Assembly: GCA_964058805.1 (NCBI GenBank)
Contig: CAXKVV010001330.1
Span: 1 to 28,415, forward strand
DNA length: 28,415 nucleotides
Reading direction: 5' to 3'
Source of the DNA: Schoenoplectus triqueter
Lineage: Eukaryota > Streptophyta > Magnoliopsida > Poales > Cyperaceae
Part shown: in pieces, positions 1-11,645 of the stretch
Layout: every line of letters begins with the position of its first letter
Position numbering within the stretch: the stretch's first letter is position 1
The notes under the pieces: generated by a model
What the model saw: the letters and a program-made list of their open reading frames with translations, nothing else
What the model was told of the DNA's origin: nothing
The model's database searches: none
Made by a program: the position numbers and the translations under genes

Positions 1-3000
1 CAAAATGTTTTATTGCATCTTTTCCCATTTTATCAGCTCGCCTCAGCTCTGACATCATCAATGTTGTATTTATTGTCGGTTTAAACTTGGCAAGTACATC
101 AGCCTATATCAAATGTGAGAACTTTAGTTATAATTTTGTAGGTACTAATATACTATAGTTTTAAGAAAATTATACCAGGATTCTACTGTTGATATCAGCC
201 AATATTATAAGCACTTGCACTACAGTATAATAGCAAATAGCAGCCAATATTATAAGCAATTACACTACAGCTTTCATATCCATAGGATGAAAGAGAGCGC
301 ATTTAGTAACTCCAGTTAATTTGATAAACCAGGTTTGAAATTTGGAACTGCTCAAATTACTAAATTTCAAAGCCTTCAATTGAATTAATCGCTGCATACT
401 TTTAAAAATAAATTTCGTTAAGAGGGATAAATATGCAGAACTTAAAATTGAATGCCTTCTTCTATCCAACTGGCCTAATTTTTTATAATATTATAAAAAT
501 AAGATTAAAAATGTGTATTTGGATGTAGACATGACAGATGTAAGGGGACTACTTGTAGCAACACCCTAATTTCACTAGGCATGAAAATAAAACCTCAGCT
601 CTTGAATGAACATGAGCCTTGTGGGTGCCGTTTAACTGCTTGACTTGACGATCATGAGCATTAGCAAGAATTGAAACCAGTCGCCGCAAAAGATTTCTTC
701 TGAAGAGGAAAATTACAGAAACACCTCTGTTGTTAAAATAATCAGCTATCTCCATGTGATTTTGCAACAAACCCTGTGGGGGCAAAATAAAATAAAGCAG
801 CTTTCAGCTAGAACTCTTACCATCTATTATCTACCTGTTGGTTTTCACATTCTGAGAGGGGAGAGAATAGAAGCAAACTTCTAAGGACTTCAAAGCATCA
901 AGTACAAATTTTAACATTTTCAGAACAACAAATAGAATCCAAAAAAATAAAAATATATATATATATATCTTCCTCATTGATTATGATAAGATAAATTGTT
1001 TAGTTCTCTTGGACATTATATAGTATTATAGATGGAAACTCGATATTTCCAAAATCCTTTACAAAAAACAAAACAAAAATAAATAGAAGTTGGAATAATC
1101 AACATGCTTTTCTATCATTGATAAGCCCATATATCAAATCTGGTGGTATTCAAAATTATCTGTTAACCCACTAGATGATTTGAATGTTCAACAGCAAAGT
1201 TTCAACAGCTTTGGATGGGTGACGAGACAATTTTCAAGTGGCACATAATTTGACATCCCTATCTAAAGGATGGAGGATGAATTAAAATTTGTTTCCAATC
1301 TTGATAGCTTTTATAATCCTTTCTCAAGGTTGTCATATAAGTTCTCTCATTATCTCCTCTCCCTATTTTAAATGCTTGTAATTTGACCCCTCCGGATGTG
1401 CAATAGTACTGTTCCAAAAGCACACAAAAAAGTGTAACTATATTTTACCTGATTAAGCATCCACTTCAGCCCAACAGCTGCAGTACACTCATTCTTTGCA
1501 GAACTACTGTACCAGTCGAGATTATATAACTGGTTGAGTGTCCTCATGATAGTGGTCATGTTGCTTCGTCTAGGTTTGACTGAGAAGATCTCTCCATTCG
1601 AGCTTATGTTAGTGTGGCTGTTTAATAAAGTTTCAAACCAGCCGCTTCCTGAACGCTGCATCGATAAAATTGCAAAGAACCGCACTGGAGTGCACGCACA
1701 TTCTTTCCTATCAAACAAAGAAGAAATATGTAATGTACAAAGATGAAATCCCATCAAGTACAAACATTCCTTCCAGAATATATCAAAATACATGATGATA
1801 CAATGCATGCGACAAGTTGCATTCAGTTATTCAAATTAAGCTTACAAGACCTCAATTATCAGACATAACCAGCAGTGGTAGCATATAATGTATGCTGGCA
1901 CATACAAACAGCTTGGATATATTAGCAGTCTCCCATGGTAGAGAGTTGAACATCTATTAGAATACATTGAACCACCAATTAACCTCAAAAGGTGCACAAT
2001 TTGTATTATGAAAACAGCAGGTTATACAAAGACAAGGTATAAAATCAAGTAAAAACATGAAGAAATAAAATAGAAGTTCATCACGTAGCAATATTATCCA
2101 TCAGGTATAACACACATGACTGCTACAGTATATGATCTGATTATACTGACACCATATTACATTAATGGTCCTGAATAATGTAGATGACTATTACAGTACC
2201 AGTCTCCTCAAATATATAATTAAGCATCAACAAACCTTGTTTACTGCTGTGGCAATGCCACCTGTAAAATGCATATGAAGTGACAACAAGTAATTGACCT
2301 GACTGGCATAGTAACATTTCCCAAAGCGTCTTGATTGATATCAATTTAATTTCAACAGTGAACATATGCATATCTGAGATACGGGTGCCAATTAAATAAC
2401 AAAAAAATTGTAATACCTATTATAAGTAACTGGTTTAGGGAAGTGAAGAGAAGGAGCATCAGAGTGGGAGGCAGCTGGCATATGACAGGTAGGTGCTTTT
2501 GACACAGTCCTGACAGTTATCAGGTTAGCTGTAGAGAATACACCGTATTGCTGGAGGCCTACATACATCATGTACACCGCAAAGAAGAGAATCAGTACCA
2601 ACACAAGTTTCCATGAAGAAAGTGGCATTTTCTTCGAAGGTTTTGTAGTAGATGCATCCTACATAAAGAAAAAAAGAAAAAAAAAATAAGGAAATGAATC
2701 AAGACCAAAATAGGCATATCAAACAACCCCCAGCTTCTCTTTTTCCCTGACAATTTCTTCTTGGCAGAAAAATCCACAAATGGCTTTGCATTGAATTTTC
2801 TCACTAGTCATGAGATGATTTTGTCTACTAAGCAAGTTACCTTACTTAAAATTTTGGCAGTCCTTTATTTACCAGCAGATAATTAGTGAGATTATAAAGT
2901 TGGAATCATGTTTTCTCTCTCTCTCTCTCTCTTCTGTCAAATTCTAAAACGTACTGGAGTATCCTCCTCCTTTCTTCCTTTTCTTTCAGGCATAACAATA

Positions 3001-3910
3001 TAATGTAAATACAATGGCAAGGGGCACTACAGGTTCAAGAGGGATTCATGATATTTTGCATGTTGGGTTTGCTGTGGAAACTTTTTCCATAATACAGGGG
3101 CTAATGCAACATTTTGAGGGTTTTTAAAGTCAAAGCAAGTTTCATGTTGACAATTTCTAGATCACTATTCTTGTAGCTCTGTCACAAACAAATGCAATTC
3201 CAAGATTTAATATATGCTTGAAGAATACAATACTAGAAAATTTGAAAGTTTGGAACACAAAATTATGATAAAAAGAAGTAATAACTACAGAAAAAATAAA
3301 AAGGAAAATTAACTAAGTAGTCCGATGAAAATTCTAAAATCCAAAAAAAAAACTAGCAAAGTAGTCCAATGAAAATTCTGAAATCCAAAAAAAATAGCAA
3401 ACTAAATATAGTCCGTCAGTAGCTTAATTAGATGTAAAAAACTCAAAAAGGCTAATTTCTGTGAAGGAAGATAAAATTGGGCTGCTATAAGAAATTTTGT
3501 CCTTTTAACTTTATATTAAAAAAAAAAGGAAGCAGGAAAAGAAACGAATATCAGTGCCCGTTTTATTTTCCTTTCAATCTTTAATTCATGCAGCTTATGC
3601 TCCAAAGCAAATCATAAGAGCATTTGAAGAAAAAAATTGTTTCAATCTGAAGCATGGACATAAAATGAAGCCTTTCACTTCCCAAAAGCGAGCAAAAACC
3701 GTGTTTTAATTTTAAGTCGACCACCAAAAGTTCTAAAGGAAGCCAGGATAAAAAAAAATTATTCAACCCGCCAACTTTTGAAATCAGGTAATAACAGAAA
3801 TAAGCACAGTAAAAAAATGCATTAATTAAAAAAAAAACTGGTAATGTTACCTTACTGGAGTTCTGCTCTTGTTTCATCATCATCTTCTCCTCTTTCCCTT
3901 TCCCTTCCAT
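1..3910 (-). CDS. Type II membrane sulfotransferase-like protein, 5' part (five exons, 3' end outside window)
   Basis: Five coding exons join in phase: 3851-3910, 2417-2658, 1449-1707, 594-773 and 1-103 (continues off the left edge). All introns are GT-AG. The visible protein has about 281 residues. Residues 1-30 are short, polar and Lys-rich; about 36-53 are a hydrophobic signal anchor (LVLVLILFFAVYMMYVG); a low-complexity stem follows. From residue 110 comes RFFAILSMQRSGSGWFETLL, which matches the 5'-phosphosulfate (PAPS) loop of sulfotransferases. Residues 208-221 (IFLFRRNLLRRLVS) match the 3'-phosphate-binding segment. Established knowledge: plant proteins of this type are annotated as P-loop sulfotransferase-like or nodulation-H-like proteins; their substrate is not settled. 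A type II anchor suggests the Golgi lumen (inference). The ATG at 3910 was chosen because an in-frame TTG precedes it and the exon-1 splice phase fits. Catalytic function cannot be judged without the missing C-terminal half. Confidence 0.9.
953..968. repeat. (AT)n microsatellite in intron 3 of the sulfotransferase-like gene
   Basis: Eight AT units in a row, inside the intron between exons 3 and 4. No coding or splice signal overlaps it. Confidence 0.9.
2914..2931. repeat. (TC)n microsatellite in intron 1 of the sulfotransferase-like gene
   Basis: A run of TC dinucleotides on the plus strand, which is GA on the transcribed strand. It lies about 260 bp into the intron side of the exon 2 acceptor, too far to be the acceptor's own polypyrimidine tract. 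Confidence 0.85.
3315..3400. repeat. Two tandem copies of a 44-bp unit in intron 1
   Basis: The module AAGTAGTCCRATGAAAATTC is followed by a poly-A stretch and repeats at 3315 and 3359, with only a few substitutions. It lies in the 1,192-bp first intron and looks like a recent local duplication. Confidence 0.8.
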
Positions 3911-5877
3911 CAAATAACCATTCGTCGAAAATACTCCAACCCAAATCAGATTTGGGTCTTATTTCTGCTCAAAAGACGCCTCCTTTCGTCTGATAACTAG
4001 CAATACTCCAAAGCCGCAAGAATAAAAAAACGAACCCAGTAATCGAGCTTGTAGCATTCACCCAAAAATAAATCTACCAGAGACGCATCACCAAGAACAA
4101 ACGGAGAAAAGGAGAAAAAGAAAAGAAAAATCGAATCGAAAGACCGCGAGAAATATGTCGAGAGGGAGAGCGAGAATAGCTACAAGAACAGCTGTCGCGA
4201 ATCGTGATTTTGGGAATTGTTTTTCTGGAAGGGTATTTCTGTTAAAGGGACGCCGCTTTGGCCGTCTTTAGTTAGCGATATCTTCCCAGTAGCTAATGCT
4301 TATTTTTAACTTTTAAGTACGGAATTACGGATGCTCTGTTCTTCTGTGGCATTTCACTGTCGTATTCTGTGCGTCCCTTAATGGTATTAGGTTAGGTATA
4401 ATATAGCAATTAGCAAACAAAAGCGTAATTCCATGATCCTAATCTTATGGGCAGTTCTAAAGTTAGCAAATTTGTTTAGTTTAGAGAGGTATTATTAATG
4501 TTCATTGCCAAAAAAAAAGAAAATTTTGAGATTGTTTTAGACAAAAAATAAGTTGCAGAAGAAACAAGAATTATTGAGCTTTAATAGTACTTTAATAGTA
4601 CTCTAGACCCGTCGAACCGACTTCAAATGATGAATTTAGACATCTAAAATTGAGTTTATTATGCAAATGATGTGTTTACAGGCAGATTTTATAACATTTT
4701 GAATTAAATTAGTGTCAAGTCCAGCAATGAAAAAAGTTATTTAAGTTATTTTAATACATTCATTTTTTACGTTTTTCCTAAATAAGGATAACCTTGATTT
4801 TTAATATCCTAATTGTAAATAAATTTATTGTCAATATATATACACACGCATCAATTTTTGCCAAAATTGACTGATAGTTTTCACTATATTTTACAAAAAG
4901 TATATTACTGTGTACTTTTGTCAAGTCAATTTACAAATTCTACATTTTAAGGATGATGAATATTTATTTTCATTTTTTGGCAAAGGGATTTAGTGAAATA
5001 AAGTTTTTAATATGTTGATGTGTTCTTTTCAAGTAAATGTATTCATTTGATTAATCGCCGTAAGTTAGAACAAAATTCATCCAATATTGGAATTAGATTA
5101 AGGTGTTTCGTAGGATAAAAATTCTTGAATCATGAAGGTCCTGTTACTTTTTTTTTCCTAGAAAATGATTTGGACCATTAAGTTTCTATCTATTGAGAAA
5201 ACAAAAGTACAAGATTTTCAAAACACACATACACACACTATGTTGTTTCCATCGAGACATTTGTATGTATTACATTGAGCTGCTCAAATCAGTTGTTAAA
5301 TTTTGGAAATCGAGATGTGTGATATTGTGATTCATCTTTATTTTAGGAAACATGATAATTAATACAACTGACAATATTGATTCAATAATTAAATATTTCT
5401 TCACATAAAAATGCAAATGCGTTTTGAGGAAATAATTGCATGGATTAATAGAAGAAATAGAATGGCTATCTTTTAGAGGCAGTTTCATGAAAATTAATTT
5501 TGCACTAGATTTTGTGAAGATGCGTACATGAAAAAATATATAAAAAAAAATAACTAGTATATATATGGCTCTCGGAAAGGCCATCCGTAAGCATTAATTG
5601 TGAATTAAATATTTGTCTCGAAAAATACCATAATAACTGCATTCGAACTACAATAATATGAATAATATAAATAATTGTGAAAGTAAGAAGAACAATGTAG
5701 AAGAAAGGAAGTTATTTTCTCAAATTAAAAAAGAAAAAAGGATTTAAGGAAGTTCAACATAAATCTTCTCTGAAGCCATACAAGATCGTATGCAGTGCAA
5801 CGTGCGAAGCGAAGTACATCTCAATTGAAGTACAAAAGTAGTACATCCTAGCTAATGAGATGAGAGTAGAGCAGAAA
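3911..5877. other. 5' leader, promoter region and AT-rich spacer upstream of the sulfotransferase-like gene
   Basis: About 3911-4200 is purine-rich on the plus strand and gives a pyrimidine-rich leader on the transcribed strand, typical of plant 5' UTRs. I could not fix a convincing TATA box. From about 4300 to 5877 the sequence is AT-rich, with short poly-A and TA runs. The longest open frame here (5270-5584, minus) is low-complexity and matches no family I know, so I see no gene. Confidence 0.6.
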
Positions 5878-6166
5878 TCGACCCGATCCGACTCGTCCGG
5901 ACTCGAACCCGACCTGATCCGATTTTTTAAGAAAGTCAAACTGACCCGACCCGACCCGACCCGAACCCGAACCCGACCTGACCCGACCCGACCCGAGATC
6001 AAATGGCCTTCAATCCAATCGAAATCTATCAACGATCTGAAAAAACACAACATATAAATTGACCCGACCCGACCCTGACCCGACCCGGCCCGACCCGATT
6101 TCTTCCAGAAAGTCAAACTGACCCGACCCGCCCGACCCGAACCCGAACCCGACCCGACCCGCTCGA
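5878..6166. repeat. CCCGA-type pentamer array in two blocks
   Basis: Tandem GACCC/AACCC pentamers fill 5942-5997, 6060-6099 and 6120-6162, with a degenerate lead-in from 5878. A segment containing GAAAGTCAAACTGACCCG occurs in front of both the first and the last dense block, so a larger unit was duplicated. The period of five keeps several frames open on both strands. These give repetitive Arg/Gly/Ser or Pro/Asp/Thr peptides that should not be taken as genes. Confidence 0.9.
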
Positions 6167-7029
6167 TTGTCACCTCTAGATGAGAGTCCTTATATTAAAA
6201 AAAATAAATAAAATTAACTTTAATAAGAATCAATGAAATTTGACTAATTAGTCATGATAAATGAAAGTACACTCTAACTACAGATAAATCACTAGTTCTC
6301 TTATCATCTAAGGATCCATTACCAAAAAAGGAGAAAAAAAAAGAATTTGATAACCATGTTATTTTTTTATTTTATTTTTTAAAATTTCTCCTTTTCATAT
6401 AGTAACAAGAGGGGTTGCATTGTAAATGGGTGGCAGCTGGATGGTCACTGCCATGCTGCGGCGTACTGTTTGGTGGGTCCCATTTCTGACCCAGAAGAGA
6501 AGACACTCATACTGTTAAACCATGAAAAATTTGTTAAAGATCAATAAAGATTAAAGTAGTAATCGCCGATCTTAAATTCAATTAAGAAATTAATGTAACT
6601 CATTAGTTAATAAATTTTAAATATAATAATTCAATTTAAATTATTCTATGACTTATAAATAATTAAATAGAGATAAATCTTAGTTACAACTTTATCTAAG
6701 ACCCAAGAAAGAAACACTTAAAATAAATTAAATCCAAACATTCAAATTATTAGATAAATATAATCAGAACATTTTAACGGTTTTTGGACTTGACCCTATT
6801 TTCTTGATTTTTCAAAGAAATAAATGATTACAATAATAAAATATTTAAATTTCCAAATTTAATAACAAGATAAACTTTAAATTCGAAAATAAATGATAAA
6901 TCAACCAAATGCAAGGTCTAAATAAAACACCTTAAGATGAAATTAGCATATACCACAAGCTCTCAATATAATTGTGTAAATATGTATTAATAATAACAAC
7001 TAATTTGATAGTTAATTTAAAAACTCCAA
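6167..7029. other. AT-rich spacer, no gene seen
   Basis: Very AT-rich, apart from a short GC-richer island at about 6415-6500 containing GGGTGGCAGCTGGATGG and GGTGGGTCCCATTTCTG. No open frame of significance, RNA gene or clear repeat boundary was found. Confidence 0.6.
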
Positions 7030-7204
7030 TGTAACGTAATCTGATTACTTCACCCGGCCACAGAAAATCTCAACCCATAACCCCCTCTCTCTCCTCATTA
7101 CTCTCATTTAATACCTCTCTCTCTCTCTCTCTCATTTATGGCGACGACTTCTCCGCCTCTGTCACTTCCCTTCACATTTTTCCTCTCGTTGCCCTCTCCG
7201 CCAA

Positions 7205-7334
7205 CCACTCCTCTCTCATTCTCTCTTCGACGAGGGAGCTCTCACCCTCTCCGTACCCCTCACCTACCGCCACTCCTCTCTCATTCTCTCTCCGACGAGG
7301 GAGCTCTCACCCTCTCTGTACCCCTCACCTACCG
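7205..7334. repeat. Two tandem copies of a 65-bp unit
   Basis: Copy 1 is 7205-7269 and copy 2 is 7270-7334. They differ at only a few positions. Each holds the motif CGACGAGGGAGCTCTCACCC in a CT-rich context. The copies keep one frame open, which makes a low-complexity Ser/Pro/Leu-rich peptide appear at 7138-7491. Confidence 0.9.
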
Positions 7335-7422
7335 ACTGTCGCTCTTTCTCCCCGACCTGATAGCGGTCCCCTCCTTTACCAACTCCCAACGGGTTAAACC
7401 CGACTCTAAGGTTAAGCTCCTT

Positions 7423-7429
7423 TATAAAA
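7423..7429 (+). promoter_or_regulatory. TATA box inside the gypsy-like block
   Basis: TATAAAA in the context CTCCTTTATAAAAGGTTCG. Transcription from it would start near 7455 and run into the 74-bp repeat region. It fits an LTR promoter; there is no protein-coding gene behind it. Confidence 0.5.
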
Positions 7430-7680
7430 GGTTCGAGTGTGCGCCCTTCTCACCCTCTTTTCTGCTGCTCTCATGTGCTGAAAATTTGTAATCTTGAGAT
7501 TTAATTGATAAGAACCAACAATGATAGTAAGTGAGTTTGTTTTGGAAAGGAGGGGAAGAAGTGGTGGTGGTCGGACTTGGTGAGGAGGTGACCCGCATAC
7601 CCTGTTGTGACTCGATTTCTGCTCTGTGTTGTACTGCCTGCCGTTTTCCTTGACTCGTTACTGGTAAAAACCCTAACTGA

Positions 7681-7828
7681 TTTCTGTTGCCTGTTCCTAT
7701 TGTGGTTTCTGGTGTTTGATTTTTGCTGTGGTTTGTGACACTGACCTGGTACAATTTCTGTTGCCTGTTCCTATTGTGGTTTCTGGTGTTTGATTCTTGC
7801 TGTGGTTTGTGACACTGACCCTGGTACA
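7681..7828. repeat. Two tandem copies of a 74-bp unit
   Basis: Copies 7681-7754 and 7755-7828 begin with TTTCTGTTGCCTGTTCC and are almost identical. Directly after them, at 7820-7850 and again at 7990-8016, sit short GGTACACTGGTACC-type repeats. Confidence 0.9.
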
Positions 7829-8229
7829 CTGGTACCCACTGGTACCAGTGATGCAGGCGTTGTCTTAGTCCCTTTTGCTTATGTTGATAAATGGTTGAGC
7901 TACTGTGTGTCTTTTGTTTTCCTTACTGGTTTGTTGGCTGGCTCTGGTTTCTGGTTACTGGTATTATGGCTGGTTTATGGGACTATGGTGTACCTTGGTA
8001 CACTGGTACCACTGGTACAAGTGAGGTGAGGCCCCTCTAGTATCTGTTTTCTTTTGCTCTCTGGTCAGTCTGTGCTGGTTGTTTTGTTGCTCTGATCTGT
8101 TTGACCGGGTTAATTTGTTTGCGTGGGAATGGATTATGGAAAAGGGTTGGTTGTTGTTGTTGCCCCCTTTGTGACCCTTGAAGTGATTCTGATCTGTTAC
8201 TGAGAGGTTGGTTCTGTACTAATTTAATT

Positions 8230-8258
8230 GACGCCGCCCCGAAAGGTTCGGTGGCGTC
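8230..8258. repeat. GC-rich stem-loop in the LTR-like block
   Basis: GACGCCGCC (8230-8238) faces GGTGGCGTC (8250-8258) across an 11-nt loop: nine pairs, one of them G-U as RNA. It stands out in an AT-rich context. I assign no function. Confidence 0.6.
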
Positions 8259-9244
8259 ATGGACTAATATGTAAAATTAAATTCGAGAAAAGATTATATT
8301 CCCTGACTGCCCCCGTTTCGGGTTGCCAGTGCACAGGCATAATTGGTTCGGTAGTCAGCGTATGATCCCGTTCATTAAAACACCAACACATTAATAAAAC
8401 AATAATAATTTTCTTAAATTAGTTTACTTTCTGTTTATTTGTAATTTTCCTTTTAAGTTTTCCTTTTTAAATTCATTTTAAACTATTTTTCTAATTTATG
8501 AAAATATAATGTTAAATATATAAATACAAAATAATAAAAGCAAAATTTATAAAAAAAATAATAATTAAGATAAAATTAATATATATTAGAATATATATTA
8601 ATCAATTTCTCTATTTTAAATATTAATAATAAATAAAAGAATATTAGGATACAAAATGACATAAACTATATGTAATAAACTAATTTCTCTTTCTCTTTAA
8701 AATTTTGTACGTTATTTTATTTCTTTTATTTTTAACTTTATTTCGATTCTTTTTGTACTTGTAAACTGTAGATGTAATGGAAATGGAATAATAAAATGAA
8801 TCAGTGTTTTTAATTGTTATATACTCGAGTCATTGTTGATTATCAAAGTTAAAACATCAAATAACCTAAGTTAATCACTTAACGAGAAACACGCTAAAAG
8901 ATAATGAACAAAAGAAAGCAAATGACAATTGTGATCGGAACTTAAATTAATCAAAAGGAGGATTCACGTCTAAACCCTAACGTAAATAAATGATTAAGTC
9001 ATTGAACCCGGGCAAAATAAAATAAACATTTAAAACGGGCGATTAATATAACAAACGCTGCATTTAAGAATAAGATTTCGTTAGTTAGAAAATTTCCGAC
9101 ACCGCGTATATGCAGCAGAAATGCTGCCGAAATTTTTAAGAAAGGACGATAAAACCCGGACAAATATTTAAATAAAGTATCCATCTAATGCAATTATTAA
9201 TTAGTAAATTAAGTTAAAACTAATAAGCATCTAATTTAAATTAA

Positions 9245-9349
9245 ATAGGGGATATAGTCGACTCGGATCCACTCGTGGAGTACGAGGTCACTCCCGACCA
9301 GACGTACGCGGACAACGACCCCGAGGCCGGTGTTCTACCTCCGAAGTAG
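9245..9349 (+). other. GC-rich island with a 34-codon open frame
   Basis: A frame runs from just after TAA (9242) to TAG (9347-9349). It reads IGDIVDSDPLVEYEVTPDQT, then an Asp/Glu-rich stretch ending in GVLPPK. There is no ATG at its head, and both flanks are AT-rich. It could be a piece of coding sequence carried in the LTR-like block, or chance in a GC-rich island. I do not recognise the peptide. Confidence 0.35.
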
Positions 9350-11482
9350 AGCGACTTCGCGATCCTCGTCAGCACTCTCAGGTACGGTTTCCTGGGATTT
9401 AATTTTCTTTCTTCAGAAATATGAACCCAAACCGAAAATAAAACCGTTTTTAAAATAAATCTGAATTGTAATATTTTCTGACCAAAAATTTATAGAGACT
9501 AAATCTGACCTGTCATATGCATCCGGTAAATTGACCAGCATATTTGAGATATACCTGCATTCACATGTCATATCATGTCATATTGCACGTAGACATGATA
9601 GAAGTGGGATTCGGGAAATAGTCCCGAGATAGGATCAGATAAAATTAAATAATTCAAGTTTTAGATTATATTTATTAGAAAAATATTATTACTATTACTA
9701 AGTATAAATTAAGTTAGGTAGTTAATCATGCATTAAATGCATGGGAGTGCTGAGAGACGGACTGAATAATTCCTAGTCTGAGTTGCCTTGCATAACCAGA
9801 CTGTTGTGGTTACGTACGGTGACCCATAGGCCCGTGAGACCCACCGGTCTGTATATGTACTGCGCATCTGTGTCTATCGGGTTATCCACCGATCCCGTCA
9901 TTTGGTGGGTTCGGCTGTGTCAGAGTGTTTTCTTTTGATCTTTATTATATTTTATTATTATTCTTTATATGATTAAATTTTTAATCCAAATTTGAGCGAT
10001 TAGGATACCGTGTACTTCAGTGTTTAGTGTGGGCGGCCATATCTGAGATTGGAATCTATTTCGTGCTACTATATTATTATATCTATCCGGCTTATTTAGT
10101 ATCCTAGTATTGTCCGAAGGGCTTTCTCCTTTGGCCCTTAATTGGTACAGAGAAAGTCGGGATGCAGTCCGCTGACCTTAGTGGGTACTGTTAGTTTGTA
10201 ATAATCTTGAAGTCAATAATACGATAAATTTGTTATATAAAGCTTTGTTCATGAATTGGATATTTAAACGATATTTTGTTTCCTTGAGTATTATTGAATT
10301 TATGAATCATTCCGAGTTCATGACTGGAATTGTGAAACTTCATAATATAGAATATACTCTTAAAAGTCACTAACCAAGGTAATTAGCAGGAACACTAATT
10401 AACCGTTATCAGGTTAGTATGTGGATTAAATTATGGTCAAGTTTTACAGACCATAGACAAAGAGTTGTCATTTTAATCACATAAATAGATGTTCTAGGAA
10501 CATCGTATTTGATAGACCCCGAATGAAACATTAAATGGAATTGTGTTCGTGTCATTAATGTTTTCGTTCAGTATTAAATTCTAAAGTATGAGGTATTCAT
10601 TTTTCCTACATAAGATATGTATGTGTGTGATTTCTACCAAACGTTATCCGTAAAAGGTGGCTATAAAGGTAGCTCTTCGGTATACATAACTTATGCGGAG
10701 GAAGAGATGGTTTGCCAAAAGTACTATTGTCCCTCATATTTCTATATGAGTTATAGCATCACTGGGCCCCTTGATAGAGTAAGATTATCTGCTAGCAGTA
10801 TAATTACAAGAGTAATTATATTTGATATTTTACTCAGGATCAAGAAAAAATTAAGTTTGCAAGGATGACACATACCTACCTTGAAACTGATCTGATAGCT
10901 ATGAGACAAAAGAATTAAACACAAGTAAATAGTTTACTGGATCATGATATTGTACAGTACATCATCATCTGTGTAATTGGATGGTCATAGTGCATTCTGC
11001 CAGATGCCTCCTATGATTATAGAAGTTAAAAGGGTTTTAACTCTATTTACCAATATAACACGGATCCTGTCGGGTCACACCGTATAGGAGTTAATCGGAG
11101 AATCTTATTGATTAATTATAAATTGTTTATAATTAATAATAAGATGGTTATAATTAATTATATATGATATAATTATATTTGTCATAGAGATGACAAGAAG
11201 CAAAAATCAGATTGAATTTATAACGTGTTGGACACGTCGTATAAATTCGCCGAAACAACAACCGAGAAAAATATAATTGTAGATGACAATTATATATATA
11301 TTTGATTTGGATTTTAAATGTTAATTATGGATTTGAATTATGGGCCAAAAGCCCATTAATAATTAAAGCCTTAATTAATAATTAAAAGCCCAAAATCAGA
11401 AAAGCCCAAAATCCAAAAGCCCAAGGGTATTTCGGTAATTTGGCCAAAAGCCCAATGGCAAACTTGTAAATTTGGATCTTAG

Positions 11483-11554
11483 ATGACATCATGCATGACA
11501 TCATATATGACATCATCCATGACATCATATATGACATCATCCATGACATCATCC
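11483..11554 (+). repeat. Six tandem 12-bp repeats (ATGACATCATNN) in the LTR
   Basis: Six consecutive copies of ATGACATCAT plus a variable dinucleotide (GC, AT, CC, AT, CC, CC). Each contains TGACATCA, close to the palindromic bZIP site TGACGTCA. The array ends about 85 bp upstream of the LTR's TATA box, a position typical of LTR enhancers; enhancer activity is inference. Confidence 0.9.
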
Positions 11555-11637
11555 TCAAGGGTATTTTGGTCTTTTCACTTTGAAACCTCCTTACTATTCA
11601 CGAGGGCATTTTGGTAATTTGTCAATTCCATTTTTTC

Positions 11638-11645
11638 TATAAATA
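11638..11645 (+). promoter_or_regulatory. TATA box of the solo LTR
   Basis: TATAAATA in the context TTCTATAAATAGAGGGG, a near-ideal plant TATA box. Transcription would start about 30 bp downstream, in the GAGAGAAAAAGTTCC region, dividing the LTR into U3 and R-U5. Confidence 0.75.

Noticed and set aside
1534..1746. 70-residue plus-strand frame
   Set aside because: Antisense shadow of exon 3 of the sulfotransferase-like gene.
5754..6173. 139-residue minus-strand frame and 65-residue plus-strand frame
   Set aside because: Both are translations of the pentamer array; a five-base repeat keeps frames open and gives repetitive peptides.
7421..7450. Possible tRNA 3' half (GGTTCGAGTG)
   Set aside because: Only a T-arm-like string; no acceptor stem, anticodon arm or D-arm in the surrounding 80 bases.
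7138..7491. 117-residue Ser/Pro/Leu-rich plus-strand frame starting MATTSPPLSL
   Set aside because: It is built from the CT-rich tract and the 65-bp duplication, and the only TATA box lies near its end rather than before it.
7422..7829. 135-residue minus-strand frame
   Set aside because: Low-complexity peptide containing the 74-bp duplication twice; no domain and no promoter.
10617..10868. 83-residue plus-strand frame
   Set aside because: Lies within the U3 part of the solo LTR, upstream of its TATA box; no similarity to retroelement proteins.
11340..11450. AAAAGCCC repeats as possible CRISPR or telomere-like array
   Set aside because: Spacing and sequence are irregular, and the stretch lies inside the solo LTR.
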